This document shows, one piece after another, positions 6,192 through 6,635 of a stretch of DNA of 6,635 nucleotides. A model generated the notes under the pieces. The model was given only the letters and a program-made list of their open reading frames with translations, was not told the DNA's origin and searched no databases. How positions within the stretch are numbered: position 1 is the first letter of the stretch; every line of letters begins with the position of its first letter. Source of the stretch: Opitutia bacterium UBA4654 (GTDB lineage Bacteria > Verrucomicrobiota > Verrucomicrobiia > Opitutales > Intestinicryptomonadaceae); the NCBI GenBank assembly GCA_002405555.1, contig DHMA01000211.1:1-6635 (forward strand), written 5' to 3'. The translations under genes were made by a program, and so were the position numbers.

Positions 6192-6635
6192 ATGAATATA
6201 AAATACGCATTCGCCGCATTGCTTGCGGCGTCAATCCTCGCGGGTTGCGGAAAAAAACAGCAGGCGGCGCAGCATTCGGCGGAGCTTCCGTCGGAGGTCG
6301 TCGTGGCGCGTCCGATTGTCCGCGATTTCGAAAAAACCGCCTCGTATTCCGCGAAAATCGGCGCGAACGAGTATGTTGAAATCCGCGCGCGCGTGGGCGG
6401 CTATCTCGATTCCGTCGAATTTAAAAAGGGCGCGAATGTCAAAAAGGGCGACGTGCTTTTCAGGATAGACAGCCGTCCCTACGCCGCCGCCCTTGCCGCC
6501 GCCGAGGCGAACGTCAAGGCGGTTGAGTCTAAAATAAAACTCGCCGAAGAAAACGCCCAACGCGCGCGCGGGCTTTTCAAACGCAACGCGATTTCAAAAG
6601 AGGCGTACCAGACCCGCGAGACCGAGCTTCTTGTC
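6192..6635 (+). CDS. Efflux pump periplasmic adaptor (membrane fusion) lipoprotein, RND type, 5' part
   Basis: The first 148 codons are present and the gene runs off the window. The product starts with a lipoprotein signal peptide: MNIKYAF, a hydrophobic stretch, then the lipobox LAGC with Cys19 as the acylation site. It should be exported and anchored by lipid to the inner membrane. A beta-barrel strand region follows (EVVVARPIVRDFEKTASYSAKI), then the half-lipoyl motif ARVGGYLDSVEFKKGANVKK with GDVLFRIDSRPYAAAL, then the first arm of the alpha-hairpin (AEANVKAVESKIKLAEENAQRARGLFKRNAISKEAYQ). This order is that of AcrA/MexA-type adaptors, which link an RND pump to an outer-membrane channel. 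The expected pump and channel genes lie beyond the edge. A different partner, such as an ABC exporter, is possible but less likely given the MexA-like sequence. It is co-transcribed with the upstream TetR gene: a 20-base gap with no terminator. Confidence 0.93.
   Translation, partial: MNIKYAFAALLAASILAGCGKKQQAAQHSAELPSEVVVARPIVRDFEKTASYSAKIGANEYVEIRARVGGYLDSVEFKKGANVKKGDVLFRIDSRPYAAALAAAEANVKAVESKIKLAEENAQRARGLFKRNAISKEAYQTRETELLV

Overview
This window is an ordinary-looking stretch of bacterial chromosome. It is GC-rich, with strongly GC-biased third codon positions, AAA-rich lysine codons and A/T homopolymer runs between genes. Apart from the adaptor gene at the right edge, gene starts lack a recognisable Shine-Dalgarno sequence. 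Together with the gene families, this suggests a Gram-negative (outer-membrane) bacterium, perhaps in the Verrucomicrobiota/PVC group. That placement is a low-confidence inference from style. The Gram-negative assignment rests on the envelope-type adaptor lipoprotein.

Left part (1-2257, + strand): the last 11 codons of an unidentified gene, then a complete class II ketose-bisphosphate aldolase (41-868), an intrinsic terminator (876-913), and a major facilitator superfamily transporter (938-2194) resembling the organophosphate/sugar-phosphate permeases. A strong terminator at 2218-2257 lies between this transporter and the convergent galM and can serve both strands.

Middle part (2289-5368, - strand): an aldose 1-epimerase (galM, 2289-3365, GTG start) and the translational GTPase TypA/BipA (3530-5368). 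A near-symmetrical terminator (3468-3501) separates them, so they are probably separate transcripts. Aldolase, transporter and mutarotase are all sugar-metabolism functions, but only aldolase and transporter are colinear, and a terminator lies between them.

Right part (5369-6635): a divergent intergenic region with two separate sets of short tandem repeats, then a TetR regulator of the CecR/YbiH type (5548-6171). Twenty bases later comes a lipoprotein periplasmic adaptor subunit of an efflux pump, cut by the window edge. The regulator probably represses its own operon through the repeated, partly palindromic sequence at 5483-5515, which overlaps its likely promoter. This is the classic layout of a ligand-induced efflux operon.

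I found no RNA genes, CRISPR arrays, insertion sequences or phage genes, and no wholly new system. The points most worth a second look are the regulator's operator-like repeats, the terminator lodged just in front of the transporter gene, and the transporter's lack of the second phosphate-binding arginine of its apparent relatives.
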